Source: Rummeliibacillus pycnus (GTDB lineage: Bacteria > Bacillota > Bacilli > Bacillales_A > Planococcaceae). From it: DNA of 64,000 bases. Below, piece by piece: positions 1-9,203 of this stretch. Numbering within the stretch: the stretch's first letter is position 1; every line of letters starts with the position of its first letter. Under the pieces are notes generated by a model, which saw nothing but the letters and a program-made list of their open reading frames with translations, made no database searches and had not been told where the DNA came from. The stretch lies in contig NZ_KZ614145.1 of assembly GCF_002884495.1 (NCBI RefSeq), positions 3,300,423 through 3,364,422 of the forward strand, given 5' to 3'. The translations under genes were made by a program, and so were the position numbers.

Positions 1-540
1 TTTGTAACAAATTCAGATGCACATTCACTTGGTAAAATGGCACGTGAGTATCAAAAAATCCGTATGCAAGAGCCAACTTTCGATGAATTGAAAAAAGCAT
101 TAAAAGAAGAAGAGGGCCGAGGAATTATTGTAAATTACGGTCTTAATCCTCTTTTAGGAAAATACCATGAAACAGCATGTGCTGATTGTGGTTATCGAAC
201 GACAGAAATCCCTTGTTCAAATTGTGGAGGAAAACATCTTGTAAAGGGTGTCGCGGTACGGATAGAAGAATTAACGGATACAGATGAAAATTTGAGAATT
301 CGTCCACCATATATTCACCAAATTCCTTTAGACTTTATACCGGGTATCGGTAAGAAAACAATGGAAAAATTGTTAGCAACCTTTGGGACAGAAATGACTA
401 TTCTACACGAGGTACCAAAAGAAGATTTCGAAAAAGTAGTCCCAGCGAAAATTGCCAAATTAATAGATAAAGGGAGAAATGGGAAACTTTCATTATCGGT
501 GGGTGGTGGAGGAGCATATGGGAAAATAAAATTGGAGTAG
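1..540 (+). CDS. EndoQ-like PHP-family endonuclease, C-terminal part (5' end outside window)
   Basis: The reading frame is open from base 1 and enters with NSDAHSLGKMAREY, a typical PHP-domain metal-binding stretch, so the gene starts before the window. A four-cysteine zinc finger follows (CADCGY and CSNCGG). A helix-hairpin-helix like segment comes next (IPGIGKKTMEKLL), and the tail is glycine-rich. This order matches the TIGR00375/endonuclease Q family of PHP proteins, which in characterised members nick DNA at deaminated bases (inosine, uracil) for repair. The function is inferred from family. An internal ATG at 37 is not the true start. The gene is followed by its own hairpin terminator. 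Confidence 0.8.
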   Translation, partial: FVTNSDAHSLGKMAREYQKIRMQEPTFDELKKALKEEEGRGIIVNYGLNPLLGKYHETACADCGYRTTEIPCSNCGGKHLVKGVAVRIEELTDTDENLRIRPPYIHQIPLDFIPGIGKKTMEKLLATFGTEMTILHEVPKEDFEKVVPAKIAKLIDKGRNGKLSLSVGGGGAYGKIKLE

Positions 541-546
541 AATAAT

Positions 547-582
547 CAAAGGAATGTCCGTTAAATACGACATTCCTTTTTC
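547..582 (+). terminator. Rho-independent terminator after the PHP nuclease gene
   Basis: An 11-bp stem (AAAGGAATGTC with GACATTCCTTT) with a ten-base loop is followed by a T run, starting just after the stop codon at 540. Confidence 0.85.
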
Positions 583-767
583 GTTGAATATTCGTAGAAT
601 TGTCCGTGTTTCTTAACGTAAAACGGACTTATGAACTTGATTTATTTAATTACAAATTCAGGAAAAATTTAAAAGTTAAAAGTTTATAGAATATAAATGG
701 AAAAAATTAATAATATTTGGTAGCATTAGATAAGCAGTAACTATTAATGATAGGTGAGGTGATTGAT

Positions 768-1706
768 ATGTCGAAGAAGGTTTATTTGAATCATAATGGT
801 GGAGTAAATGATTTAATTTCACTGTTTTTATTATTGCAAATGGAAGAGGTAGAATTAGTAGGTGTAGGTGTTATGCCAACCAATTCTTATGTAGAGCCTG
901 CACTATTTGCAACTGAAAAGATTATCAATCGTTTCGGTCATGGGGTTTCGGTAGAAGTGGCAAAGTCCAATTCAAAAGGAAAAAATCCATTTCCAAAAGG
1001 TTGGCAAACGGATGTGTTTTATATAGATGCATTGCCAATATTAAATGAATTTGACATTACGAAACCAATGATTGTTGAAAGGCCGGCTCATCTTCATTTA
1101 GTTGATCAATTAAGAAATAGTCAGGAGAAAATAACGCTTTTATTTACAGGTCCATTATCGGATTTAGCGAGAGCATTGGATGAAGCACCTGAAATAGAAA
1201 AGAAAATTGAAAAGTTGATATGGATGGGTGGAACATTTTCGGATCAAGGAAATGTAGTGTATACAGAACATGATGGTACAGCGGAATGGAATGCTTTTTG
1301 GGACCCCGATGCTACTGCAAGGGTTTGGGAATCTTCTATTGAAATAGATTTGGTAGCATTAGAAAGTATCGATAATGTTCCATTAACAACAGAAATAAGA
1401 GCTCACTGGGCGAGGAATCGTCAAGATTTTGGTATTGAATTTCTAGGGCAATGCTATGCTATTATCCCAAAACAATTGCAATATAATGCTAATTCTAAAT
1501 ATTTATTGGGAGAAGTATTAACAACACTTACTGTTTTTGGTTCGAACTTTGTTAAACGAAAAGAAATTCCAAGTATTATCCATATAGATGGACCGAGTCA
1601 AGGTAGGACAGAAAAAGTTACTAATGGTCGAACAGTTAACCTAATATATGATGTAGAGAGTGAAACTTTTTTCGAATACCTTGTAGATCTTGCTTGGCAA
1701 GAGTAA
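768..1706 (+). CDS. Nucleoside hydrolase-like protein with substituted metal-site aspartates
   Basis: 312 residues. The start at 768 is chosen because GGTGAGGTGAT lies just upstream; an in-frame ATG at 747 lacks such a site. The overall pattern is that of inosine-uridine preferring nucleoside hydrolases: an N-terminal Ca-binding loop, a GTAEWNAFWDPDA segment around residues 170-180, and VALESIDNVPLT. The usual DxDxxxDD loop reads NHNGGVND (residues 8-15), so three of the four expected Asp are Asn and only Asp15 is kept. The later Asp of the family appears to be Glu249 (LLGEVL). It may be catalytically weak, inactive, or adapted to another ligand. It is monocistronic and its partners are unknown. 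Confidence 0.7.
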   Translation: MSKKVYLNHNGGVNDLISLFLLLQMEEVELVGVGVMPTNSYVEPALFATEKIINRFGHGVSVEVAKSNSKGKNPFPKGWQTDVFYIDALPILNEFDITKPMIVERPAHLHLVDQLRNSQEKITLLFTGPLSDLARALDEAPEIEKKIEKLIWMGGTFSDQGNVVYTEHDGTAEWNAFWDPDATARVWESSIEIDLVALESIDNVPLTTEIRAHWARNRQDFGIEFLGQCYAIIPKQLQYNANSKYLLGEVLTTLTVFGSNFVKRKEIPSIIHIDGPSQGRTEKVTNGRTVNLIYDVESETFFEYLVDLAWQE

Positions 1707-2241
1707 TACTTTAATAAAAACTTTAGAAACTTCCTAATGAAGAAAGTTATTATATAGAAGTATTGAATTATAGTCATCACTTTGACGTATTTTATGTTCA
1801 TGTGATAGATAAAAGCTAGTTACACGTTCAATAGATGTAACTAGAAAATTTTAGCCGAGAACAATCACATTATTGTTCTCGGCTTTTTAAATTTGATCTT
1901 CAAAATTCGTTCAAGGTACAGGATAATTAGTGAATAGATAATATGACACATTTATTTTTTTGTATATAAATCTTTTGGTACATTGAGATTACTGCGTGAT
2001 TATTGCACAATACTTTATATAGGTCATTTGGCGAACCTTGTCAAAAAAACCTATATTTTTTTGCTTAAAAGGGTATAAGGATATACAATGTAAGTTACTT
2101 AGCTCAGAATATATCTAAATTTCATCTTTTTTATTTATTTTTGTCATTTAATAGAGTAGTTGTAAAACTAAATTCCAGTTTTTATCGTCTAGATAATGAA
2201 TTGAAATTGTGAGGATTGATTTGTAAGTAGGAGGTACGTTC
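1707..2241. other. Intergenic region with terminator hairpin
   Basis: 535 bases without a gene. A 9-bp inverted repeat (CTAGTTACA / TGTAACTAG, 1816-1844) and a strong terminator (1854-1888) are visible. The AT-rich remainder up to the start of the acyltransferase gene shows no convincing ORF or riboswitch; the upstream part of the next promoter must lie here. Confidence 0.6.
1854..1888 (+). terminator. Rho-independent terminator
   Basis: A perfect 12-bp stem (GCCGAGAACAAT / ATTGTTCTCGGC) with a 6-base loop followed by TTTTT. It lies about 150 bases after the nucleoside hydrolase-like gene, which it probably terminates. Confidence 0.85.
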
Positions 2242-4155
2242 ATGCCAGAACCGGTAAGGAAGAATCACAGATACATAAGTGGTTTAGACGGTCTGAGAGC
2301 GATATCGGTAATAGCAGTTATATTATACCACCTTCATGTAAGCGGAATTGTAGGAGGCTATTTAGGCGTTACCATTTTCTTTGTGTTATCAGGCTATTTA
2401 ATCACAGATTTACTAGTAAATGAATGGGAACAATACGGAACGATTAATTTAAAGAATTTCTGGATACGTAGATTTAGAAGATTAATACCAGCCTTAATCA
2501 TTATGTTAATTTTAGTAGGTTTTTGGATTACTTTATTCCAACGATCCTTCTTGGCTGGTTTACGATCAGAGGTATTAGCAGCAGTATTTTATATGAGTAA
2601 CTGGTTTTATGTTGTGCAAGATCATTCGTATTTTACGAAGTTCTCTCCTCCATCTCCACTTCAACATATGTGGTCACTAGCGGTAGAGGAACAGTTTTAT
2701 ATTATTTGGCCACTTGTTATTATCATTGCTTTGAGCTTTGTACGATATAAAGAAAAATTAGCGTTGGGTACTCTTGGAGTAGCATTGATATCAGCAATTG
2801 TAATGGCCATTATGTTTACACCTGATCAAGATCCAAGTCGTGTTTATTATGGAACAGATACAAGAGCCTTTTCTCTATTGATAGGAGCTACCTTAGCATT
2901 TTTATGGCCAAGTAGAAAACTTAAGACAAATGTAACAGATGGAGCGAAAAAATTATTAGATGGTGCAGGATTAATTAGTTTTCTTCTTCTTCTTTTGATG
3001 TTTCTTTTTATGCATGAAGAAGGTCCATTTTTATATTATGGAGGAATGTTTTTCGCATCGATTGTTACTGCGGTATTAATCGCAACAATCGTACATCCTG
3101 CAAGTCGTGTGGGGAATGTTTTAAGTTTTAAACCACTAATTTGGGTAGGGGTACGTTCATATGGGATTTATATTTGGCATTTTCCATTAGTTGTTTTAAT
3201 GGGTGCTGGAATAGAGGGCGTAGGTGTTCCATTTTGGAAATCGTTTTTAATTATTACGTTAACACTTTTATTAGCTGAACTTTCTTGGCGCTTTGTAGAA
3301 GATCCTGTTCGTAAAGGTGAATGGAAAATATGGATACATAAGTTTCAAACACATGAATGGTCTTTAAATTGGAAAGAATGGACATTACCTTATCGTATTG
3401 GATCAGCATTTGTAGGGTGTATCATTATTGTATTTGTGATGGGGATGATTTTCACTCCTGCACAGAAGCAAACAAATAGTGAAGCATTAGAACAACATTT
3501 AAAAGAAGAACAGAAAGAATTAGAAAGAGCCAAAACGGAAAAACACCATAACAATGAAAAGGCGATTACTCAAAATAATGTTACAAAAGAAAAAACAGAA
3601 GTAAAGCAGAAATCGTCAGTCGAGGTAGAAGCGAAACAAGAAACAAATCGTAAAAAAATCGTGGCAATGGATATACCATCATCCATTAGTGTAACAGCGA
3701 TTGGTGATTCTGTTATGTTGAGTGCAGCATCTGCATTGAAAAAACAAATTCCACAAATCATTGTCGATGCAAAGGTTGGTCGCCAAGCATATGAAGCAAT
3801 AGAAGTTGTAAACAGCTTAAAGCAGGAAGGTAAATTAGGTAAAGTTGTTGTTTTAGGCTTAGGATCCAATGGAGATTTCAGTGAAGCACAATTGAATGAT
3901 TTATTACAGGCAATTGGTGATAATCGTCATATTTATCTTGTAAATACCCGTGTTCCACGTAATTGGCAAGATAATGTAAACCGCAAAATAAGACAAGCTG
4001 TTAAACGTCATCAAAATACAAAACTTATTGACTGGTATAGTGTAACAGAGGGGCAGTATGATTTGTTCTATGATGATCATATTCACCCAAATCAAGAGGG
4101 TGGCGTATATTATACAGCTTTAATTAGTAGTGAAATTGCAAAAGGTGAAAAATAA
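2242..4155 (+). CDS. OatA-type membrane acyltransferase with extracytoplasmic SGNH domain
   Basis: 637 residues, preceded by AGGAGGTACGTTC. The N-terminal 400 residues form an acyltransferase-3 domain (YISGLDGLRAISVIAVILYH at the start, many membrane helices, RFRRLIPAL). A lysine/glutamate-rich linker (about 410-470) follows. A C-terminal SGNH esterase/transferase domain shows GDS (488-490), GLGSNGD with Asn543, and a DxxH catalytic pair at Asp612/His615. This is the architecture of peptidoglycan O-acetyltransferases, which move acetyl groups across the membrane and place them on MurNAc, giving lysozyme resistance. The exact acceptor (peptidoglycan or another surface polymer) is inferred. It is monocistronic. 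Confidence 0.85.
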   Translation: MPEPVRKNHRYISGLDGLRAISVIAVILYHLHVSGIVGGYLGVTIFFVLSGYLITDLLVNEWEQYGTINLKNFWIRRFRRLIPALIIMLILVGFWITLFQRSFLAGLRSEVLAAVFYMSNWFYVVQDHSYFTKFSPPSPLQHMWSLAVEEQFYIIWPLVIIIALSFVRYKEKLALGTLGVALISAIVMAIMFTPDQDPSRVYYGTDTRAFSLLIGATLAFLWPSRKLKTNVTDGAKKLLDGAGLISFLLLLLMFLFMHEEGPFLYYGGMFFASIVTAVLIATIVHPASRVGNVLSFKPLIWVGVRSYGIYIWHFPLVVLMGAGIEGVGVPFWKSFLIITLTLLLAELSWRFVEDPVRKGEWKIWIHKFQTHEWSLNWKEWTLPYRIGSAFVGCIIIVFVMGMIFTPAQKQTNSEALEQHLKEEQKELERAKTEKHHNNEKAITQNNVTKEKTEVKQKSSVEVEAKQETNRKKIVAMDIPSSISVTAIGDSVMLSAASALKKQIPQIIVDAKVGRQAYEAIEVVNSLKQEGKLGKVVVLGLGSNGDFSEAQLNDLLQAIGDNRHIYLVNTRVPRNWQDNVNRKIRQAVKRHQNTKLIDWYSVTEGQYDLFYDDHIHPNQEGGVYYTALISSEIAKGEK

Positions 4156-4156
4156 T

Positions 4157-4205
4157 AAAAAAGCATGCAGAAAATAAGTACGATTTTCTAGCATGCTTTT
4201 TGTTA
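4157..4205. terminator. Bidirectional terminator between convergent genes
   Basis: A long inverted repeat (AAAAAGCATGC AGAAAAT ... ATTTTCT A GCATGCTTTTT) lies between the converging acyltransferase and antiporter genes. It has A and T runs on both sides, so it can serve both strands. Confidence 0.85.
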
Positions 4206-6227
4206 TTCTACTTTTTCGTATAAGTTTACACTTTCAATATAGTTAACAAATCTTCGTAATTGTCTTTCTTGTTCACGACTGATCTCACCCGCTTCATACA
4301 TCTTATGAATTTCTGCCCGTTCTGTTTCGGTGATCACTGCCCGTAATTCATCTTTTATTTCTTCTTGTCTACTTGAATTCGTAGTAACTGGCTTTCTTAT
4401 TTGATCGAGTGCTCTTTCATATTCGAAAGAAATCATATAATAGATTTCGGGATTCTGAGCTTTTTGTGCTTGTTTTTTTAAATAGTTTAGAGCCTGTTCA
4501 AAAGCATTTGCTCGAACTTCTTGTTTCATACGAACATAAGATATAAATTGTTCTTTATCAAGGCGATACTTTTTTCGAGCAATTCGCCACTCACGTAGAA
4601 ACCTATAAAGTATATACGAAAATCCTTTTTGCATATTATGCTGAATGACACGTTTTCTTTCTGAAAAGGTAATTTGAAAGGAAACATACATACCTTCATC
4701 TAAATGATGCCTTTCGTATAAATTCTTTATATATTCTTCTTCCATTTTAAGTGCTTTTAATCGGACACTAGTAATTTCACTTTGATGTTCAGGTTTACCA
4801 GACTTTGCTGCGTTACCGTCTAATTGAGCTTGACGAAACAATTGCTGGTATTCACCAATTAATTGATATGCAACATTTCGATTATCATCATTCATTTCAC
4901 GGTGAATTTGTTTAATAGAAGCAAGTAAAATTTTCTTTTTTGCTTCGTTGAAATTTAACTGCTCATCATATTCCTCTCCTAATTGATTTGAATCAATTAG
5001 GAGAGGAAGAAAGAGTGTTGCGATGATTAATGTAAATAAGATGACAGCTGAAGCTAAAAATAAAATCAGTGCACGTTCAGGGAACACAGTACCATTATCC
5101 GTAATAATAGGTAATGATAATACACCAGCCATTGTAACGGCACCTCTTACTCCAGTTAAACTACTAAGTAAACTTGATTTTAATGAAGGACTTGCATCAT
5201 AACCTTTTTTATATTCGTAAATGGAAGTAATATGTGACCAAACAAATCGTATCCCTAATATGACAGCACCAATTGCAAGAGCGTATCCAATAAGCTTCCA
5301 GTTATTGATGCTTGTATTTTCAATGGATGCTTTCATTGAAGATGGAATATTTAAACCAAGTAATAAAAATACAATCCCGTTCAGGACAAACAATATAATG
5401 GACCATGTATTTTCGGTAAGTAATTGTTCTTCTGCTAAAACAGTTTCGGTTTTATCTTTTACTAATGCTTGCGCAATACCAGCAACAACAACTGCTATTA
5501 CTCCAGAGGCATGAAAAAGATCCTCTGCAACTAAGTAGACAATAAAAGGCGTTAATAATTGTAAGAGAGTATGGAAAACAACATCACGTATTCCCACTCT
5601 TCTTAAAGAAAAACGAATTTGAGTGATGATGGTACCAACAACTAAACCTAAAATTGCACCCACAATAAAAGTATACGAGAAATTCAATAATGCTTCTTTA
5701 ATCGAGAAATAGCCAGTGACGACAGCAGCTACTGCATATTTAAATGCTACAAGTCCTGAAGCATCATTGATTAACGATTCGCCTCGAACAATATTTAAAA
5801 TTTTCTCAGGTATTTGAATACGTTTTGCTATGCCGTTTACTGCTACTGGATCAGTTGGAGAAAGAATGGCAGCAAGGGCAAATGCTGCAGCTAAAGGTAT
5901 TGAAGGGATTAGCCAATGGATAAAGTAACCACCAGCTACAGTGGTTATAAGAACTAATATAATGGCGTTCCCTAAAATGGGCATTTTCATATTCCAGAGG
6001 TCTTCACGTGGAAAATTACGACCGTCATTATATAAGAGTGGTGCTACAAATAATAAAAGAAACCATTCCGTTTCTAATTCTAAAGAAACACCTTTGATAG
6101 AAAGTGCAATTATAATTCCTAGCGCAATTTGAATCAGGGCTGTGGGAATTGAAGGTATGTAGTGGCTGATAATATTAGAAATAAGTAAACAGCCTATTAA
6201 TAACAAAACAATCATCAATAAATCCAT
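4203..6227 (-). CDS. Na+/H+ antiporter, CPA1 family, with long cytoplasmic C-terminus
   Basis: 674 residues when started at 6227, where AAGGATGATGTT precedes ATG; an upstream in-frame ATG at 6317 lacks a site. About the first 400 residues form 11-12 hydrophobic helices with the CPA1 features FALAAILSPTDPVAV and GESLINDASG, the Asp residues of which carry cation exchange. The last 250 residues are charged and helical, probably a cytoplasmic regulatory region. Expected role: sodium/proton exchange for pH and salt homeostasis. It is divergent from hemY with a 257-base gap to the hemY start. Confidence 0.85.
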   Translation of the reverse strand: MDLLMIVLLLIGCLLISNIISHYIPSIPTALIQIALGIIIALSIKGVSLELETEWFLLLFVAPLLYNDGRNFPREDLWNMKMPILGNAIILVLITTVAGGYFIHWLIPSIPLAAAFALAAILSPTDPVAVNGIAKRIQIPEKILNIVRGESLINDASGLVAFKYAVAAVVTGYFSIKEALLNFSYTFIVGAILGLVVGTIITQIRFSLRRVGIRDVVFHTLLQLLTPFIVYLVAEDLFHASGVIAVVVAGIAQALVKDKTETVLAEEQLLTENTWSIILFVLNGIVFLLLGLNIPSSMKASIENTSINNWKLIGYALAIGAVILGIRFVWSHITSIYEYKKGYDASPSLKSSLLSSLTGVRGAVTMAGVLSLPIITDNGTVFPERALILFLASAVILFTLIIATLFLPLLIDSNQLGEEYDEQLNFNEAKKKILLASIKQIHREMNDDNRNVAYQLIGEYQQLFRQAQLDGNAAKSGKPEHQSEITSVRLKALKMEEEYIKNLYERHHLDEGMYVSFQITFSERKRVIQHNMQKGFSYILYRFLREWRIARKKYRLDKEQFISYVRMKQEVRANAFEQALNYLKKQAQKAQNPEIYYMISFEYERALDQIRKPVTTNSSRQEEIKDELRAVITETERAEIHKMYEAGEISREQERQLRRFVNYIESVNLYEKVE

Positions 6228-6385
6228 AACATCATCCTTACCAAATAAGAGTAGATAGAAGCATATTCGCTTCATTGTAAGAAAAATATAAGATATCAAA
6301 CTAATTTCTACAAACAATAGCTCTTAAAAAAACGTAAATTTGACGAAGTTGTTACTATGTTAAGAAAATCGTATGGATTTTACGA

Positions 6386-6433
6386 ACAGATGTGACCAAA
6401 ATCATGACATCTATTTCGCCAGAAGTTTATACT
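6386..6433 (+). promoter_or_regulatory. hemY promoter with a dyad related to the des operator
   Basis: The -35-like ATGACA (6404-6409) is 18 bases from TATACT (6428-6433). Overlapping it is an imperfect dyad, AGATGT ... ACATCT (6388-6411). Its right arm ATGACATCTAT is identical to the right arm of the palindrome upstream of the desaturase gene at 16125-16155. Promoter and dyad are read from sequence; a shared regulator is inference. Confidence 0.5.
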
Positions 6434-6484
6434 AGAACATGATAAAAACTTATATTGTTCGTAATGATGAAGGAGATGAGCAAC

Positions 6485-7873
6485 TTGAAAACAGTTGTTG
6501 TGATTGGTGGAGGCATTACAGGTCTTTGCACCATGTACTATTTACAAAAACAAAAAAATGAAAGAAATTTAGATATACACCTTGTGCTAGTTGAAAAAAA
6601 TGAATACTTAGGTGGTAAAATACACTCTGCATCTGATAAGGGTTTTATCATGGAAACAGGCGCAGATTCGATTGTGGCACGACATAAAAGTGTAATGCCA
6701 CTCGTTGAAGAATTAGGTCTAAAAGATGACCAAGTATATAACGGAACAGGTATTTCTTATATATATACAAATAATACATTGCATGCAATTCCAAAAGATA
6801 GTGTATTTGGTATTCCAACAAGTATTGAATCTCTTAATAGTAGTACACTTGTATCACCGCAAGGGAAAAAAGAAGCATTAAAAGATTTAGAATTACCGAA
6901 TGATCATTTCACTAAGGAAAGTTCAATTGGTGAATTCCTCGAGTATTTTTTAGGAAAAGAGTTAGTTGAAAAACAGATTGCTCCTGTATTATCAGGCGTA
7001 TACTCAGGTGATTTATATAAATTAACAATGGCTTCTACGTTACCCTATCTACTCGATTATAAAGAACAATATGGCAGTATTATTAAAGGTTTCAGTGCAA
7101 ATCGTGAGAAATTCCAAAAGTCAGCAGACAAAAAATTTATCTCTTTTAACAATGGTTTATCCCAACTAATTAACCGCTTAGAGGAAACATTAACAGATGT
7201 AGAAATAATGAAAGGTGTAACAACAACAAACCTAGCAAAGCAAGGTAATCGATATATTTGTACATTTAATAATCATGAAGATCTAATAGCCGATTTTGTA
7301 GTATTATCAACTCCTCATGCAGTAACAAGTAACATTTTAAAAGATGAAGCAGTTGATGAAGAGCTAAATACAATTCGTAATGCATCTATTATTACCATCT
7401 ATGTAGGATTTAATATTCCTGATGAAAATTTGCCGGCTGATGGAACCGGTTATATTGTTTCTGAAAATAGTGATGTGAAATGTAATGCTTGCACATGGAC
7501 TAGTCGGAAATGGAAGCATACATCTAAATCAGGAAACTTATTGGTGCGTATGTTTTATAAGAGTTCGAATCCATTGTATAATGAGCTAAAGAATCTAAAT
7601 GAAGAAGAGTTAACAGCAATTGCATTAGATGATATTAGGAAATCATTGAATATTGATGGGGAACCAGCAACTGTCAATGTGACAAAGTGGAATGATTTGA
7701 TGCCGGTTTATGGTATGGGACATGCTGAAACCGTAAACAAATTGAATCAGCAATTACATGAAAATTATCCAAATGTCATTTTAGCAGGTTGCTCATACTA
7801 TGGTGTTGGAATCGGTAACTGCATTCAAAATGGCCAAGATACTGCAGAGAAAATTATACAACAATTAGTGTAA
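6485..7873 (+). CDS. hemY: Coproporphyrinogen III oxidase (HemY/CgoX)
   Basis: 462 residues from a TTG start at 6485, nine bases after AAGGAG; the upstream in-frame ATG at 6476 directly abuts that site and is unlikely. An FAD-binding GGGITG follows MKTVVVI at the N-terminus, then LVEKNEYLGGK and the C-terminal dinucleotide/FAD signature GCSYYGVGIGNCI. In Firmicutes this oxidase converts coproporphyrinogen III to coproporphyrin III in the coproporphyrin-dependent heme pathway (older name: protoporphyrinogen oxidase). It stands alone here, without hemE or hemH beside it. Confidence 0.9.
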   Translation: MKTVVVIGGGITGLCTMYYLQKQKNERNLDIHLVLVEKNEYLGGKIHSASDKGFIMETGADSIVARHKSVMPLVEELGLKDDQVYNGTGISYIYTNNTLHAIPKDSVFGIPTSIESLNSSTLVSPQGKKEALKDLELPNDHFTKESSIGEFLEYFLGKELVEKQIAPVLSGVYSGDLYKLTMASTLPYLLDYKEQYGSIIKGFSANREKFQKSADKKFISFNNGLSQLINRLEETLTDVEIMKGVTTTNLAKQGNRYICTFNNHEDLIADFVVLSTPHAVTSNILKDEAVDEELNTIRNASIITIYVGFNIPDENLPADGTGYIVSENSDVKCNACTWTSRKWKHTSKSGNLLVRMFYKSSNPLYNELKNLNEEELTAIALDDIRKSLNIDGEPATVNVTKWNDLMPVYGMGHAETVNKLNQQLHENYPNVILAGCSYYGVGIGNCIQNGQDTAEKIIQQLV

Positions 7874-7934
7874 TCGTCATATTTTTTTATGCAAGCTCAA
7901 TCAGTATAAAATATTCTATTTAAATATTCTTACG

Positions 7935-7968
7935 AACCAAGAGTAGTGTTTTTTCTCTTGGTTTTTAA
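7935..7968 (+). terminator. Terminator after hemY
   Basis: AACCAAGAG pairs with CTCTTGGTT across an 11-base loop and is followed by TTTT. Confidence 0.8.
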
Positions 7969-8030
7969 ATTTGTAAAATGAGTTGTTGCTATGTAAGATG
8001 AAAACACAAGAGTATATGAAAGAGGTTAAT

Positions 8031-8696
8031 ATGATGATCAGAAAATTAAGTCTAGTACTCGGTATTCTATTACTCTTTACTGGATTAGTATTAATTTTTC
8101 AAAAACCAATAATGGGCTATCTTGTCGCTAATATGTCAGAAGAAACAATTCAAAAACCGAATATTGAAAAGGCAAAAGCAAGACCTGATACAACTTTTGA
8201 TTTTAATGAAGTGAGGAATATTAGTTTACAGGATGTCATTGATGCACAAACAAAAAAGAAAAATATCCATGCAATTGGCGTAATAAGTGTTCCAGATGTT
8301 AAAATGCAACTCCCGATCGTTTATGGTATTTCAAATGTCAATTTAACAATTGGTGCAGGAACGATGAAAGCAGATCAAACAATGGGGGAGGGCAACTATG
8401 CCTTAGCAGGGCATAATATGAACAACGGTAAAACACTGTTCAGCCCTTTAACAAAAGCCAAAAAAGACATGAAAATATATATAACTGATTATAAATATAT
8501 ATATGAATATAATATTTCAGATATGTTTATCGTAAAACCAACACAAGTTGAAGTGATACAAGACCAACCAGATCAAAAGCTAATCACACTTGTAACTTGC
8601 AACTATAATGGTGAGAAACGTATGATTATTCGAGGAAAGTTGATTAAAAAACAAGCATATTCAGATGATACAAACTATTTTAAAATCAGTAAATAA
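8031..8696 (+). CDS. Class A sortase
   Basis: 221 residues, start at 8031 after AAGAGGTTAAT. An N-terminal membrane anchor (LSLVLGILLLFTGLVLIF) is followed by a sortase beta-barrel. The catalytic triad is visible as His128 (LAGHNM), Cys190 (LVTCNYNG) and Arg201 (MIIRG). Class A sortases cleave LPXTG-type signals and attach surface proteins to peptidoglycan. No LPXTG substrate is encoded nearby, which suits a housekeeping sortase. It is flanked by terminators on both sides, so it is transcribed alone. Confidence 0.88.
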   Translation: MMIRKLSLVLGILLLFTGLVLIFQKPIMGYLVANMSEETIQKPNIEKAKARPDTTFDFNEVRNISLQDVIDAQTKKKNIHAIGVISVPDVKMQLPIVYGISNVNLTIGAGTMKADQTMGEGNYALAGHNMNNGKTLFSPLTKAKKDMKIYITDYKYIYEYNISDMFIVKPTQVEVIQDQPDQKLITLVTCNYNGEKRMIIRGKLIKKQAYSDDTNYFKISK

Positions 8697-8698
8697 TG

Positions 8699-8745
8699 AA
8701 TCCCCTTCCCCTAAACTTGTCCTTTAAGGAAAGGGGATTTTAAAA
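8699..8745 (+). terminator. Terminator after the sortase gene
   Basis: ATCCCCTTCC pairs with GGAAAGGGGAT, with a T-rich tail, immediately after the stop codon. Confidence 0.85.
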
Positions 8746-8809
8746 TTAATGATTTATCTTCAAATTGTTAAAAAGCAGAAAAGATATTATGGGAATTTTT
8801 TATATTGTC

Positions 8810-8838
8810 TTGACGTAAGTGATATAAAGGAGTATGAT
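8810..8838 (+). promoter_or_regulatory. Sigma-A promoter of the yitJ-metH operon
   Basis: TTGACG (8810-8815), a 17-base spacer and TATGAT (8833-8838), about 30 bases ahead of the SAM riboswitch aptamer. Confidence 0.8.
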
Positions 8839-8869
8839 TCTTTTAATTATTCTAAAAATTTAATAAGTA

Positions 8870-9020
8870 TTCTTATCAAGAGAAGCCGAGGGACTGGCCC
8901 TATGACGCTTCAGCAACCAGCCAAATGGTCAGGTGCTAATTCCAGTGGAGTAATCCAATAGATAAGAAGGAATATATAGTATGAACCGAAAGCCTTCTTA
9001 TTGTTATGAGAAGGTTTTTT
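8870..9020 (+). promoter_or_regulatory. SAM-I (S-box) riboswitch with intrinsic terminator
   Basis: The S-box core is present: GAAGCCGAGGGACTGGCCC, TATGACGCTTCAGCAACC, AAATGGTCA and GGTGCTAATTCC. Helix P1 closes as TTCTTATC (8870-8877) with GATAAGAA (8961-8968). A terminator follows, AAAGCCTTCTTA paired with TGAGAAGGTTTTTT (8989-9020). SAM binding is expected to stop transcription before yitJ and metH, matching their methionine-synthesis role. Confidence 0.95.
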
Positions 9021-9203
9021 AATTTGACTATTTTCTTCTGCAACGAGTAATAACAGGAGAAAATAGTCATGGTACAAGAGCTGTAGGTTTACCTGCGGAA
9101 AGCGTCCACCTTTAGCGAAATGTATGAAATCTAAACAGTTTTGATGAAACAACTCTTTATTATAACTGAATCGAGATATTTAGAATCAGAAAGGATGGAT
9201 TGT

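Noticed and set aside
8749-9152. Short ORFs on both strands over 8749-8961 and 8910-9152
   Set aside because: They lie over the SAM riboswitch and its terminator and have no ribosome binding sites; the RNA structure explains the sequence.
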